Shown piece by piece: positions 40,723-50,689 of a stretch of 64,000 nucleotides of DNA. How positions within the stretch are numbered: position 1 is the first letter of the stretch; every line of letters starts with the position of its first letter. The position numbers and the translations under genes are program-made. Source of the DNA: Sphaerosporella brunnea (Eukaryota > Ascomycota > Pezizomycetes > Pezizales > Pyronemataceae); the NCBI GenBank assembly GCA_008704415.1, contig VXIS01000201.1, positions 24,643-88,642 of the forward strand, written 5' to 3'. The notes under the pieces were generated by a model. The model had not been told where the DNA came from. It saw only the letters and a list, made by a program, of their open reading frames with translations, and made no database searches.

Positions 40723-41176
40723 TCAATCCTCCCAATCGGCTGCCTCAAAAACGGTGTTATCCGCCACTCTATCCTCCACCTCCATTACCCAAGCTTGCCG
40801 TTTACATCGCGGTTTTCCCTGTTGCTTCTCCTTTTCCGCTGCCAGTTCGTGCTGCAGCTGCGCATCGCGCTCGTTGAACTCCTTCAAAATATCCTTTCTG
40901 CCCTTTCCAACCGATTCCTCTGGCTCCCAATAGCTCCCCATCGTCTTACCATTTAACTTCGTACTCCAAGCGTCCTCCTTCCTCCGGGTTTCGTCTCCAC
41001 GACCGAATTTCTTCCACTCCATACTCAGCTGTGTGGTTGCGACCTTCTACTCTAAGTGCTGGTGCTGGTGCTTGCGAGCGAGGATGATCAATTGTCGAGT
41101 GCTTGAGCCGATCAACATTCAATGTGCGTGATGCGCCAATGAGACTTCGAAAGCATTCTGTCGTGCGTGTCAGCAT
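40723..41176 (-). pseudogene. Second chromodomain-bearing pol end, inverted
   Basis: On the minus strand: AEYGVEEIRSWRRNPEEGG, RLEYEVKW, then in a shifted frame SYWEPEESVGKGRKDILKEF and NERDAQLQHELAAEKEK. So the chromodomain is split by a frameshift near 40950. It is followed by LTR-like TGTTGGGATGTACATAGG (ending near 40675). Partner of 34164-34622 in the other arm. Confidence 0.82.
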
Positions 41177-41261
41177 GTAAAACTGTGAAAGCGCACAGTG
41201 ATCGTTAGCGTGCCGTAATGGAGGTTCTGAAGGGGGGGGGAATGCTGGCCATGGATCTCAT

Positions 41262-41399
41262 TAGAGCCGCTCAGACAGGCGTTTATATTTTTTCGACGTT
41301 TCTGGATTTTAAGGACAGTTTCGGTGTCAAATGGCTTACAGACAGCGGGTTGAAAATTCGGATATCCAAGTCAAAAACGCCCGTCTGAGCGGTCCCTAT
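41262..41399. mobile_element. Small MITE-like inverted-repeat element
   Basis: GCCGCTCAGACAGGCGTTTA near the left end and AAACGCCCGTCTGAGCGG near the right end are inverted with one or two mismatches, about 90 bp apart. The interior is AT-rich with no ORF. Flanks do not give a clear target duplication, so the superfamily is unknown. Confidence 0.5.
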
Positions 41400-41420
41400 T
41401 GCGAGTTTTTTTGAATAAAA

Positions 41421-41776
41421 AGAAATCATCGAAAGGGAATGCATCATATAGAAACCTCGAGTCGCTCGTTGCAGTCGCGCAACTCCCTTTCCAGCCAATA
41501 CTGTTCCACCGCCCCACAACTGGCAACTTTGAGCGGGTGCTCCATCACCAGCAGAGCTATGGCACACGAATGCACCTATGCATTGCTTCCTGATGAGCGT
41601 TTTGCTCATTTTCAAAAGTTATCAGGAAGGTGGGGTATACTGCTGAATGTTCGATACTCTGTGTCCAGCGCAATGGGGATGTGAAAGGTTGAATAATGAT
41701 GATTCCGGCGACCGTGACAGTGGAGATGAGGCACCAATCACAGATACCCAGCAGCAATCACTCCTAGACATTGAGA
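41421..41776 (+). repeat. Interior of a GAGCCG-type hAT, ends missing
   Basis: Aligns with 25860-26400: GAGCGGGTGC.CCATCACCAGCAG then CGGATGCAC-like sequence and the acidic tail DSGDEAPITDTQQQSLLDIE. Neither terminus is present. Broken by stops and frameshifts. Confidence 0.65.
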
Positions 41777-41780
41777 ACCA

Positions 41781-41882
41781 TGTGCCCCGATCCACCCCGT
41801 CGTGCCCCGGCCCACCTCATCGTGACCTGCCCGCCCGTGCCCCCCCGACCCGTCGCCCCGTGCACAGCTCTACATGCAGAGG
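41781..41882. repeat. GC-rich element, right end only
   Basis: CCCCGATCCACCCCGTCGTG... to CCGTGCACAGCTCTA, matching the right end of 38584-38971. It joins directly to the hAT interior on its left, so the element is truncated. Confidence 0.6.
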
Positions 41883-43934
41883 AATATCCAAATACTATGA
41901 CAGACGATATGCTCCCCCTTACGAGGGTTCTACCAGTGGTGCCTGCGGCCCTACTAAGAAAAGGCAATCACCCAAATAGCACGAGGTAGATGTTCACCCA
42001 AGATGATTTGTGGCACCACGAGGAGACACCGAGAGGACATCAAGATGTAGCAAGAAGAAGAAAGGAAACGACCACAGCAACCACCATAAAACGAAGCCGT
42101 GATTGGACAACGTGCCGACCTTGGTAGTGGTCAGAAAGCTTCATAACGCTTCCAGACACCAGTCATCGGCCAGTCAAAGACGCCGGCCGGGGTTTTTTGA
42201 TTCTCGGCTTTTGTGGAGTCGTTGACAGCCTTCCAGTGAAAAATTTGCTCGGATTTCCACCTCTTGCAGAACGTCAACAGCTGGTCGCGGCTATGGACTG
42301 CTCTTGTGCTCTACCACGAGCTCTGGTCGTGCGTCCTGCGCATAGTGGCCGTGTCCCGCACCATGAAACGTAAAACTCCGCTGCCTCCCGCACTGGCACC
42401 GCATCCTGCTTTGAGTTGGGTGTCACCCAATGGCCTACGGGAGGTCGGCCTTGGGATCCCAAAGGATCGCATACAGTCTCGGACCCGTGGCCGGTAGCCT
42501 ACCAGTTCCGTTGCACTCCCAAAGATACTCAGACCCAAGATGCACAGGCATCCAGCGCCACAGAGATCTGCAAGTCATCCGGTCTGCAGGCATCCAGCTT
42601 CCAAAGACTGTTTCAGGCCGCGGTGAACAAATATCCGCCTCCCCGGGGGCGTCAAGCATTCTCCAGCCACACTGTCAACGGGCTTACCATCCCGGTGTTG
42701 CTCCGGGCTGTGTCGCGGTGCCTACGAGGATGTAGATGTCGTAGTGTTTTCATATTTGGCGTTGAAGGTGCAGTTTTGACTTAACGAAAGGTGCCCTCAT
42801 ACTGGCTATGTTCTGTGGTGAATATCAGTACACGATGAGCGTATGAGATGATCGCCGGCCCCGGCTGGATGTATGCCGCGCGCAGGGCTTTCAGGTGGCT
42901 AGCTTCGGCACTTTCACACGTCTAATTCACGCAGTTTCTGTACCTGGCATACCATAATGCAACCCGGTATCTTCCAATGCTGCTTCTGTGCCCTGCGCAG
43001 TTATGGTATACTCTTGAACCACGCAATGCGCATGTCAGTCTCAATAGGTAGCTGCAACATCGACGATAGGGCAGCGACGGAGATGCACGCTTCGGAAATG
43101 CAACAAATGCAATAGAGCCGCGGCCGAAGACGGCGGTAACTTGGACTGGGTCGTTTTATACCATATCAAGCAAGCACATCTATGGCGTTAGGTGTTGGGA
43201 CTAGATCTCGGTCCCCATACGTTCTGCCCCAGATGCTGTGTGCAACTGGCATGCGAGCTCTACATTCCGGGTTTACTATACTGTGGATAGGTTCCCTGGG
43301 ATCATTAAACGTGATCACACACAGCTCGAGATTCCGGGCGCGCGTGTGCGACCACTTTCTTGATAGATGCCTCAACTGGCTTTGTAGCTATGGGAAACAC
43401 TTCTAAGGTGGTTTGGCCAAAATGCAACGCCTATATAAGAGACAGAAAGCCACGTCGCGCGTGTTCACTGCTTTGTCAGTCGGCCGCCCGTCCGTCCTCA
43501 CTATCTGCGTATAGGGACACCACATTGCGCGCACGCTTGCACTCCTCCTGCGCCTCCTCTCGCTTGTGAGCCTTGTCAAACTCATCATTCCAAACGCGTT
43601 AAAAACGCACCGGCACATGCTCCAAGGGGCTCCCACATATCCGCAGCGCGAGGAGGGATGTTGGCGGTTTTGCCGGTGGGTAGGCAGAATCACTATCGGA
43701 TATACACAGCCAGCGGAACCGTCTCGAGTCCTGTTGCTCAAGCCTGTAAAAATGTAGTACTCTTCGTAGTATCATACTAGTGAACAGCCGTGTGGTGACC
43801 ACACGGCGTGGAGTCATGAGCATAGCGCCCCATCACGTAAAGTCATATGTACGTTGCGGTCAGGGCGTATTCGTGTGCAGAGTCAAGGAGGCACGACCAT
43901 GTCACTTCACCGCAAATTACCCAGCCAAAGACTA
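41883..43934. other. Unassigned stretch of 2 kb
   Basis: No recognisable gene, element end or tandem repeat. ORFs up to 122 codons in several frames show no domain. Confidence 0.5.
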
Positions 43935-44460
43935 CCTTAGGTAATAATAATAATAATAATAACAATATGGTGCAGGACGCTTCAAACGTGTACCTTCGCA
44001 GTTTAGTGTTACCCGGTCTACATATCCCTGTGTCACTCGTTCGCTGCTCGAACCCTGAGCTGCAGCGCAACTCAAAACCCACCCCCCACCACCCCTCGCA
44101 CGTACGCCGCGTTGAATAGCGATCCCCCACCACCCCCTGCATGTACGCCGCGTCGAATAGCGATCCTGAAACTTATGGGACGGAGGCCTTTAAAAACAGG
44201 GTCTATAAAAGCCACAGGAGTGTGGCCGGAACAGCTGATGAATTTTTTGACATTTAATAGCGCTGTAAATAATTTTTCAAGTGTATAATATGTTATCTAG
44301 CTGCGCAGAAATATCAATCACATGTCGTCACGGGATTTGCTGCAGCCGGGTAACACTAAACTGCGAAGGTACACGTTTAAAGCGTCCTGCGCCATAATAA
44401 CAATAATAACAATAATAATCATAATAATGATAATGATAATAATGGTGATAATAAAAAAAG
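43935..44460. repeat. Inverted repeat with (TAA)n microsatellites and a 45-bp duplication
   Basis: GCAGGACGCTTCAAACGTGT...GTGTTACCCGG (about 43973-44024) is repeated inverted at about 44347-44402, each with an outer run of AAT/TAA units (43939-43965; 44396-44452). Between them ATGTACGCCGCGT.GAATAGCGATCC occurs twice. Looks like a foldback element whose A-rich ends grew into microsatellites. Confidence 0.7.
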
Positions 44461-44675
44461 TTGTACATATATGTATGCCCGTTGCCGGGGTTACCAGCTC
44501 CACTGCGGCCTCGCAGCCCCCTGTCTCAGACCGTAATTGCAGTGAATGGTAACCGGGGCATTACAAACCAGCGTCTCTGCCTGACTAATCAGTGCAGATC
44601 CCGCTGTCGGACAACCCTGCTCACCCCGGCACACACGTGACGGGGCCCCTCAATACTGTTTCCGCAAGGAATTCC

Positions 44676-44761
44676 AGCCGGGCTCGAACGCAGCGTCTGC
44701 CGCATTGAGCTTAAGGTCCGGACTGCGGAAGCAGGTCAGCTAACCATTGCGCCACGAAGGC
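44676..44761 (-). other. tRNA-like sequence with A and B boxes (pseudo-tRNA or SINE head)
   Basis: The minus strand reads GCCTTCGTGGCGCAATGGTTAGC: position-8 T and an A box (TGGCGCAATGG). Further on is CGTTCGAGCCC, a B box. The A-B spacing is longer than in an intron-less tRNA, the acceptor ends do not pair and the T stem is poor, so it is not a functional tRNA. Could be a SINE head or a decayed tRNA gene. Confidence 0.35.
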
Positions 44762-45189
44762 GCGTGCAGTGAGCGATCCGTTTCGCCGTCCGTGAACGCA
44801 CGGGACCGCTTATACCGATGCCGGCTGACTACAATCAGGGCAGTCAATAGTCCGGCCGGCTGCCAGGTCAAACGGGGCCCCACGGAGTGGGTCAGGTCAG
44901 GCGGGTGATGTGGCAGGCCCGACAGGTTCGGGCCGGCATAAGAAGTGCCTGGATATCTGATAGGTGCCGGCCGGTGCCCGGTATCCTGAATTAAGGCCGG
45001 GTCGGTCATTGTGCCGAACGCGGTGCCTGGTCGCTCCACCCCAAAAACAACAACTCGGATGAGAGTCGGAATACTGCGGAGCAGAAATGCTGACGTTTTA
45101 CTCACAAATCTCGCAAGTTCGACGCAGTCTAACCCAGAAAGTACAGATCGGAAAAGAGGCGGATGTATATGGCTGACGTTATGCTAACA
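44762..45189. other. GC-rich unassigned stretch
   Basis: Rich in GGCCGG/CCGGGC words near 44830-45010, similar in character to the GC-rich dispersed repeat, but no clear alignment. No gene seen. Confidence 0.4.
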
Positions 45190-45335
45190 AATCCAAAGAT
45201 TTCGGAACAGCGGGCGGCGTAGATGGAGGGGTAGCTGCAGGTCCTTCAGGTTGTTGAATCTGTATCTCACGTTCATGTTTCTTTCCTTGACGTATGTGTA
45301 AGCAAAAAACTACAGATGCCTGGCGGGCCCGCCGG
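45190..45335 (-). repeat. Dispersed repeat with a conserved peptide frame
   Basis: Inverted copy of 59325-59470. One minus-strand frame reads GKKHEREIQIQQPEGPAATP, and the 59-kb copy reads GKKHGRAIHIQQPEAPSDTA. Conservation at protein level suggests both derive from a coding region, perhaps of a transposon. At 59 kb it lies upstream of a tyrosine-recombinase relic. Confidence 0.5.
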
Positions 45336-45420
45336 GCGCTCAGAAGATGCGCAAGAGAGGGCTCATAACCTGTTGAACGACGAGGTTGAGAGAGGAGATG
45401 AAGCTTAGTTCGTCCGACGC

Positions 45421-45936
45421 AGGAGTGCGAGCGTCAGGCCTTTATATACAGCGCCGCGTGGGCAAAACAACAGGCAAAGAACAACTATCAAACTACGCAA
45501 CACGGAAACAAGGAATCTAGACCCACGCTCGCTGTCGCCACCCGAAATCCTTTTTCACCAAAAGCCGTTGCTTTGCTGATTCTGATTCACAGGCGATCCT
45601 CCAGTTCCAGTTGTCTTACGCCCACAACTTCACGCTTCCGGTGAGCTAAGATCGCTTTGTTCTTGTCCGTCAAGCATCCTCCAGCTCCAGTTGTCTTACG
45701 CCCACTTGTCTTAAGCCCAGAACGTCGGGCTTTCATTGAGCTAAGATCCAAGCCCCAGTTGTCTTAAGCGCACAACTCAGGATTTCGGCGTGATGGAAAA
45801 GCATTTCGGGTGGCCACGTGAAAGATTTTCGGGTGGAGATCTTGGGTGTTTCCGTTTACCGTAGTTTGAAAGCTATCCTTTTTCCTGTTGTTTTGCCCCC
45901 GCCGCGCTGTATATAAACGCCCGACGCTCGCACTCT
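45421..45936. promoter_or_regulatory. Palindrome with two outward-facing TATA boxes
   Basis: The outer arms of about 91 bp (45421-45512; 45846-45936) are inverted copies, and the similarity continues inward to ACCCGAAAT.CTTTTTCAC. Each arm carries CGCTGTATATAAA pointing away from the centre (minus strand 45441-45450; plus strand 45908-45917), followed by GACGCTCGCACTC. The core has four copies of GTTGTCTTA(C/A)GC(C/G)CA (45610, 45691, 45706, 45759) in one direction. It looks like a bidirectional promoter or the foldback end of an element. Confidence 0.6.
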
Positions 45937-46123
45937 GCGCAGCAGGCAGCGTGCATACTACACCACTTTCTACTGGATGACCGAGAGGAACCGGAGTGGG
46001 ACAATGATGCGCATTTGGCTATGGATTTTGGAGCGCCTCGCGATCCCTTATCTAACTTGATGAAAATTATAGGAGGTCAACCTGCCCAACCACAGAAACA
46101 GCCACCCTTTAAAGAACAATGAA
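45936..46123 (+). other. Short ORF after the right TATA box
   Basis: An open frame from the TATA region to TGA 46121 reads LHHFLLDDREEPEWDNDAHL, AMDFGAPRDPLSNLMKIIGG and QPAQPQKQPPFKEQ. Composition is protein-like, but there is no ATG near the start and no known domain. It converges on the gene at 46180. Possibly a truncated first or last exon. Confidence 0.3.
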
Positions 46124-46179
46124 CTAATGAACCAACCCGACGCACGACGACCGCCCCAAATTCCAACATATCTATCCGC

Positions 46180-47607
46180 TTACTGTTTTGTTGAAAGCCA
46201 AATGGTGCCGACATGTCGTAGCTCTGCAATTTCGCGCCAATCTTGGTCATTCCGAAGTTCGTGCTGCGTAAAGTCTGGCAGCTCAGCAACGATCAAGAAT
46301 CCATGGTCCGCTCGCTGGAACCAATGCGAAACTCGAGCGACGACCCAACTGAGTGGTGCTGTCCGTGGTATCGTAATACGGTCGTCCGATGTACGATAGC
46401 GAGCGACAAGGCCATCACCGCTCGACCACTGTTCCCATTTCTCCCCAAAGATCGTGATCTCGGCATTGCGGGGGTCTTCGATGATCTCCTTCCAAATGTT
46501 CTCAGCTGTCAAATAGCGTACAGCAGGTGCCGGGAACTGCACGAAGGCTCCCAACTTGTACCCAGAGTTGACTGTGTAGAAGTATTGGGCGAGGCGTGAG
46601 ACCAACCAAGGAAGCGTGCACAGGCGCGAGACAGCGAAACGGAGATTGGCCGACACAATGCTTATGATTATGGTGTGTGGAGTTGCCTGAACGCGTGGTG
46701 CGATGCTGTTGACGACTTGCTGTGGGCATGTCAGCGTGTCCGGGAGTATAACAAGGGGGGTACATACTGCCAGTTCATCCAGCTTTTTGTTGTGAGCTAC
46801 GTTTGCCTCACGAACCTCCTGTCTGAGCTCCTTCAAGCCTTGGGGCAATCCTGGTTCTTGACGTTGGAGCTGCGCTTGAAGCTGTTGCTCGTTGTGCTGC
46901 GATTGCTGCGGCTGGGTGCGTAATGCCTGCTGTCGTTGCTGATGCTGCTGCTGGAGCTGCTGCTGCTGGTGCTGATGCTGCTGATGCTGCTGCTGCTGCT
47001 GTTGGTGAAGTTGTTGTACTTGCTGCTGTAGAAGGTGCTGCTGCTGCGCTGGGGGACGCATCAGAACACCGGCAGGAGGGATTGCACGAGGAACAACAGC
47101 AGGGCCCCTGCGCCTCTTCCGAATCGCCGTCGTGCCAACAACAACGACTTGGGTCAAAATATGGAACATTGGAGATCCATCGACAACCTGCAACGGCCGC
47201 CCAACGAACAGAGCTGGCCACAGCGTGGCCAACCCAGCCTCGTTGGCCAGAGCGACGAGTGCTCTAGCCCAACGGGCTGGGTCGCCGCCGTGGTTGGGGT
47301 GCTCGTCGGGGAACCATCCATTGACGATCGCAGCTTCGCCCAAGGTCAAGTGAACTTTGACGTTCGGGATTGGAGGCGCAATGTTGTGCTGGTTCTGGAT
47401 GTACACCATGCTCGCCATTTTGCTATATTGTCTGCGTGCGATGGTTAGCTAGTTGCGACTGAAATGGTGAGGAGAACATACCTGAAAAAGATGCGCAACA
47501 GTGAACAATCTAATGTCGCGAGGTGACAAAGCCGCAGGTTGACGAACTGAAACAGCTATTGCAATGGTTAGCTATTCCGGATACAAACGGAGAGGTGAAG
47601 ATATTAC
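46180..47607 (-). CDS. Unrecognised Gln-rich fungal protein with introns
   Basis: Coding exons 47418-46768 and 46719-46180 (ATG in AAAATGG; TAA at 46180), 396 residues after removing a 48-nt intron 46720-46767 (GTATGT...CTGAC...CACAG) that also happens to be open in frame. Two more introns fit the leader: 47432-47481 (GTATGT, GCTAAC, GCAG) and 47547-47607 (GTAATA, GCTAAC, TTTCAG). Residues 1-115 are globular (GEAAIVNGWFPDEHP, PARWARALVALANEAGL, WPALFVGRPLQVVDG), 120-195 almost pure Q/H, 195-220 helical, 235-396 globular and W-rich (EKWEQWSSGDGLVARY). No family recognised. A degenerate paralogue is at 63370-63990. The Q tract suggests a regulatory or assembly-prone protein, by analogy only. 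Confidence 0.78.
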
Positions 47608-47633
47608 CTGATGTTGATGTGCTTAGGCGCTAG

Positions 47634-47906
47634 GGTGGTAGGCGTGTGCAGGCTGGTTGGCGGGGAAGGTACAAGGTGTGTTGGGGAGAAGGAGGTGGTA
47701 GGCGTGGGTGGGTTGGTTAGTGGGGAAGGTACAAGATGTGTTTGGGGGAGGGGGAGGTGGTAGGCGTGTGTGGGCTGGTTGTTTGGGGGAGGGGGAGGTG
47801 GTAGGCGTGTGTGGGCTGGTTGTTTGGGGGAGGGGGAGGTGGTAGGCGTGGGTGGGCTGGTTAGTGGGGAAGGTACAAGCTGTGTGGGGGGGGGAGGTCC
47901 AGCGAA
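47634..47906. repeat. Minisatellite upstream of the Q-rich gene
   Basis: About five units of GGTGGTAGGCGTG.GTGGGCTGGTT followed by either GTTTGGGGGAGGGGGA or AGTGGGGAAGGTACAAG.TGTG (42 or about 58 bp). On the gene's strand it is a long C/T-rich tract just 5' of the first leader intron, where fungal promoters are often pyrimidine-rich. Confidence 0.85.
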
Positions 47907-48018
47907 GGCAACTTGGATTGAGGGAAAACGAAAGTGGCAGTGGAGGGGGTAGGGCTAGAAGAAAGCTCTAACCCGCATTGGCGAATATGGAACCGCCGCT
48001 CCATCCCATGAGGCATGA

Positions 48019-48113
48019 TGTCGGGATGTACATAGGTAGAGTACCGCCTGGTGCGGCTGGGTAGATAGACTTCCCCCTAATCAACCAACCTTCACCCAAA
48101 CACCTCTCCACAC
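48019..48113 (+). repeat. LTR remnant of the element-1 family
   Basis: TGTCGGGATGTACATAGGTAGAG, GGGTAGATAGAC and AATCAACCAACCTTCACC follow the order of the 132-bp LTR. No pol sequence precedes it and no target duplication was found, so it is a solo or decayed LTR. It lies about 190 bp before the next ORF and might act as its promoter. Confidence 0.6.
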
Positions 48114-48304
48114 ATGACGGCGAGCTGCTAGGCCTTCAACACCATAGCCATCTGAATATATTATGATGATTCCTACGATCTCTCTTTTCTCTCCCTGATT
48201 TCAACAGGGTACGAGTTCGGACTGCTCAATGTAAATTCCTCTCTATCGACGTTTACGAGCCCTCCCTCCCCACCAATACCAATAAGCCCACCTCGTGCTG
48301 GAAC

Positions 48305-49512
48305 ATGTACCTTTCAATGGAACCCTTTCGCTGCCCAGAACACAATGCTATATCCGCCAACACAAACGCACCGATGACTACTGCCTCTCCTATCGACGCG
48401 ATGGAACCAGCGAGCATAATCACCGACACTGCGCAGCCCACAACCGGTAATGACCAGGACCCTGAGGATGATCAGGAGCCGATCGACCGTCTCGACGCGG
48501 CCGAACTGCCGCCGTGCCCCTTCTTGGGCCGGATGTTTCAGCGGCTGGTCGGGACCGACAGCACCACCTTCCGCCGGATGCTCACCCTGGCGCCTGGCAG
48601 ATGGGGTACCACGTTGCTGAAGTTCTCGATCAAAGACGACCCTGAAAAGCACGTATATCACCTCAACCGGGAAACGGTGGAAACGTGGGAGGTGGTAGCG
48701 CCCCCCCTGCCACCCGTGACGTCTCGACACTGACTCGTAGACAGCGGCTGAAAATCGGAGTAATGGAGGACACGGAGATCGACATGGACGCGATCACGGA
48801 CATGTTTGGCGACCGATCCTCCCGGTGAATTGGCCCTTCGTGAATCAAGAGATCCCGTATATCTACGCCCCGTTCGTGGTCGAAGGAACGCCGATCCTGT
48901 CGCGCTCGAAATAGTACATGCGCCTCGTCTCGCCGCCGGGTGTGGATTTGTACACCCAGCTCCCCCGGCCTCGGAACATCACTATCGGCCAGCTGAAAGG
49001 CCTCATCGCGGGACTCATACTGCAGATGCCCGAGTACGGCAAACAAGAAATGAAAAAAACCCCAAATCAAGATGTGCGAGAGACACAGCGACTCGGAGCG
49101 CTTTAGCGACTGGAACATACTCGACCCAATCCTAAAGGGGTCGACATCTGACCAGCGCCCGATCATAACCCCGCCGGCTAAGACATACATCGCCGTGACG
49201 GCGCAGTGGCGGTCAGCTCACCATACTAGGCGACGCATGACGTACAATCCCGGCATTACGTTGATCGAGGCTTCCACGCCCTTGCACCAGGTGCGTAGGA
49301 TCCTCGAAGATGAGTTTCATAAAGCCCCAAAAGGCCAGGCATTCGGTGTCACATCCTTCATTTGGCGTTGCTGGTCGGTGGAAAACAACAACTGGTATGT
49401 CATCGAGGATGGCTCCACCTCGCTCGGCGCGGTAGAGGGAACGGTGTGGCTGATCGTAACCTACACCGATATAGAGGTTTTGCTACGTACACCGCCACCG
49501 TCGACGCATTGA
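48305..49512 (+). pseudogene. Unrecognised gene with broken frame
   Basis: Starts at ATG 48305 with 143 codons (acidic S/T/P-rich lead, then FLGRMFQRLVGTDSTTFRRM and KFSIKDDPEKHVYHLNRETV). Further coding-like pieces follow in other frames: KIGVMEDTEIDMDAITDMFG, VNWPFVNQEIPYIYAPFVVE (ending TAG), SPPGVDLYTQLPRPRNITIG, and, after an A7 run at 49053, ERFSDWNILDPILKGSTSDQ to the end at 49512 (EDEFHKAPKGQAFGVTSFIW, NNNWYVIEDGS). A GT-CTGAC-TAG intron (48692-48740) fits poorly. Either several introns or a decayed gene; I favour decay because of the TAG and the A-run shift. No domain recognised. Confidence 0.42.
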
Positions 49513-50689
49513 AAAAAATGCGTACATCGGCTGAATACCGAAACACATTCTGTACCCACATGATTTTTCCTTTGCAAAGAAGTGGTGGCGCATGTGTGAT
49601 TCATATATATTCTTTTCCACAGAATTATCCAGGATTGCCTGATAGGAGCGACGCATCGAGCTAGCGCACGAGTATAGACAATACGTTTACTGTGACTCTG
49701 GTATTATTTCAAAACCAGAATAGTGTTGCATCACGGCCTTTTAATCGGACCTCTCTCACCAATGCAGTGAATCAAAGACTGCTATACCACCATAAACACC
49801 ACGAACGTCGTTCGGAATTCCACAATCCGTGCGCGCTGTGAATACGTAGCAACTAGATGTACCCCAGTACATAGTAGAGTACATACCGTGCATTAGGTAC
49901 TCTAGTACATACAAACCAAACTTTCCTTCTGTTGGCTTTCGGATAAACCCTTTGATCACCCGACGCGGGCATGTCCTTCCGCGCGGCCATTTGCTCTCTG
50001 AACAGGCGCAATAGCATGGCGATGTTGGAATAGCGGCCTTGACATGATAACGACGAGTTTTAGCCAAGCGGCGACTCTCCAAGCGGCGTGCTGTCTTGTC
50101 CTCAAACATTGAATATTCCCTTCTAAGAGGAATTACGGCGTGGTGTATTATCGGTCCCACCTGTTTGTTCACCAGAGTTTGAGAAGTTGATCATCCAACT
50201 CTAACCTTCGCACCCCACAATACTCCGGCTCGCCGAGGCCGAGTGAGTTAGGTAGTGCTCTGTTCGCCTTGCCCAAGCATCGCCAATTGAACGGTGCATC
50301 CTGATAACCAAGCACTCTATTCATTAACTTGGCAGCTGTTTGGAGTCCAAGGCCGAGGAGGGCTCAGCGGATGCACCCGATTCGCTGCTATGATAATGAT
50401 GCTGTATTATAGATGCATTCCTGAAATGATGACTCGTAATGAAGGACATGATCAGACAAGCTCGAGGATTACCCCAGCAGATCAGTGCGTAGCGATCGCA
50501 TTATAAACAAAGGCTTTCCATCGACTCAAGTCTGCGAGATTTGACATCAAAAAAACATATATCAAGGTTCACATGGTAAACCTTCAGACAAATAGGGCCG
50601 GGCCGAAACAAAATTGAAAAGGTTTTCCTTGTACAGCGGCAACAGCGAGACTTGCTTGGATAAACGCCACTATTCCCCACTTCATAAAC
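49513..50689. other. Unassigned stretch
   Basis: No domain-bearing ORF. Near 49870-49915 AGTACATACCGTGCATTAGG and its near-inverse TACTCTAGTACATAC make a small palindrome. Nothing else seen. Confidence 0.5.

Larger units (their letters stand above)
38972..41190. repeat. Right arm of the large inverted repeat
   Basis: Reverse complement of 34115-35400 in the same order, expanded by the tandem array at 39321-40402. The arm begins exactly where the GC-rich element ends. Differences between arms include frame-breaking changes in both chromodomain relics, so the duplication is not very recent. Confidence 0.85.

Noticed and set aside
44676..44761. Functional tRNA gene
   Set aside because: Acceptor strands do not pair, the T stem is mismatched and the A-B spacing is long.
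48663..49190. Minus-strand ORF of 175 codons opposite the broken plus-strand gene
   Set aside because: Composition fits an antisense shadow, and the plus-strand pieces are more protein-like; no introns or domains.
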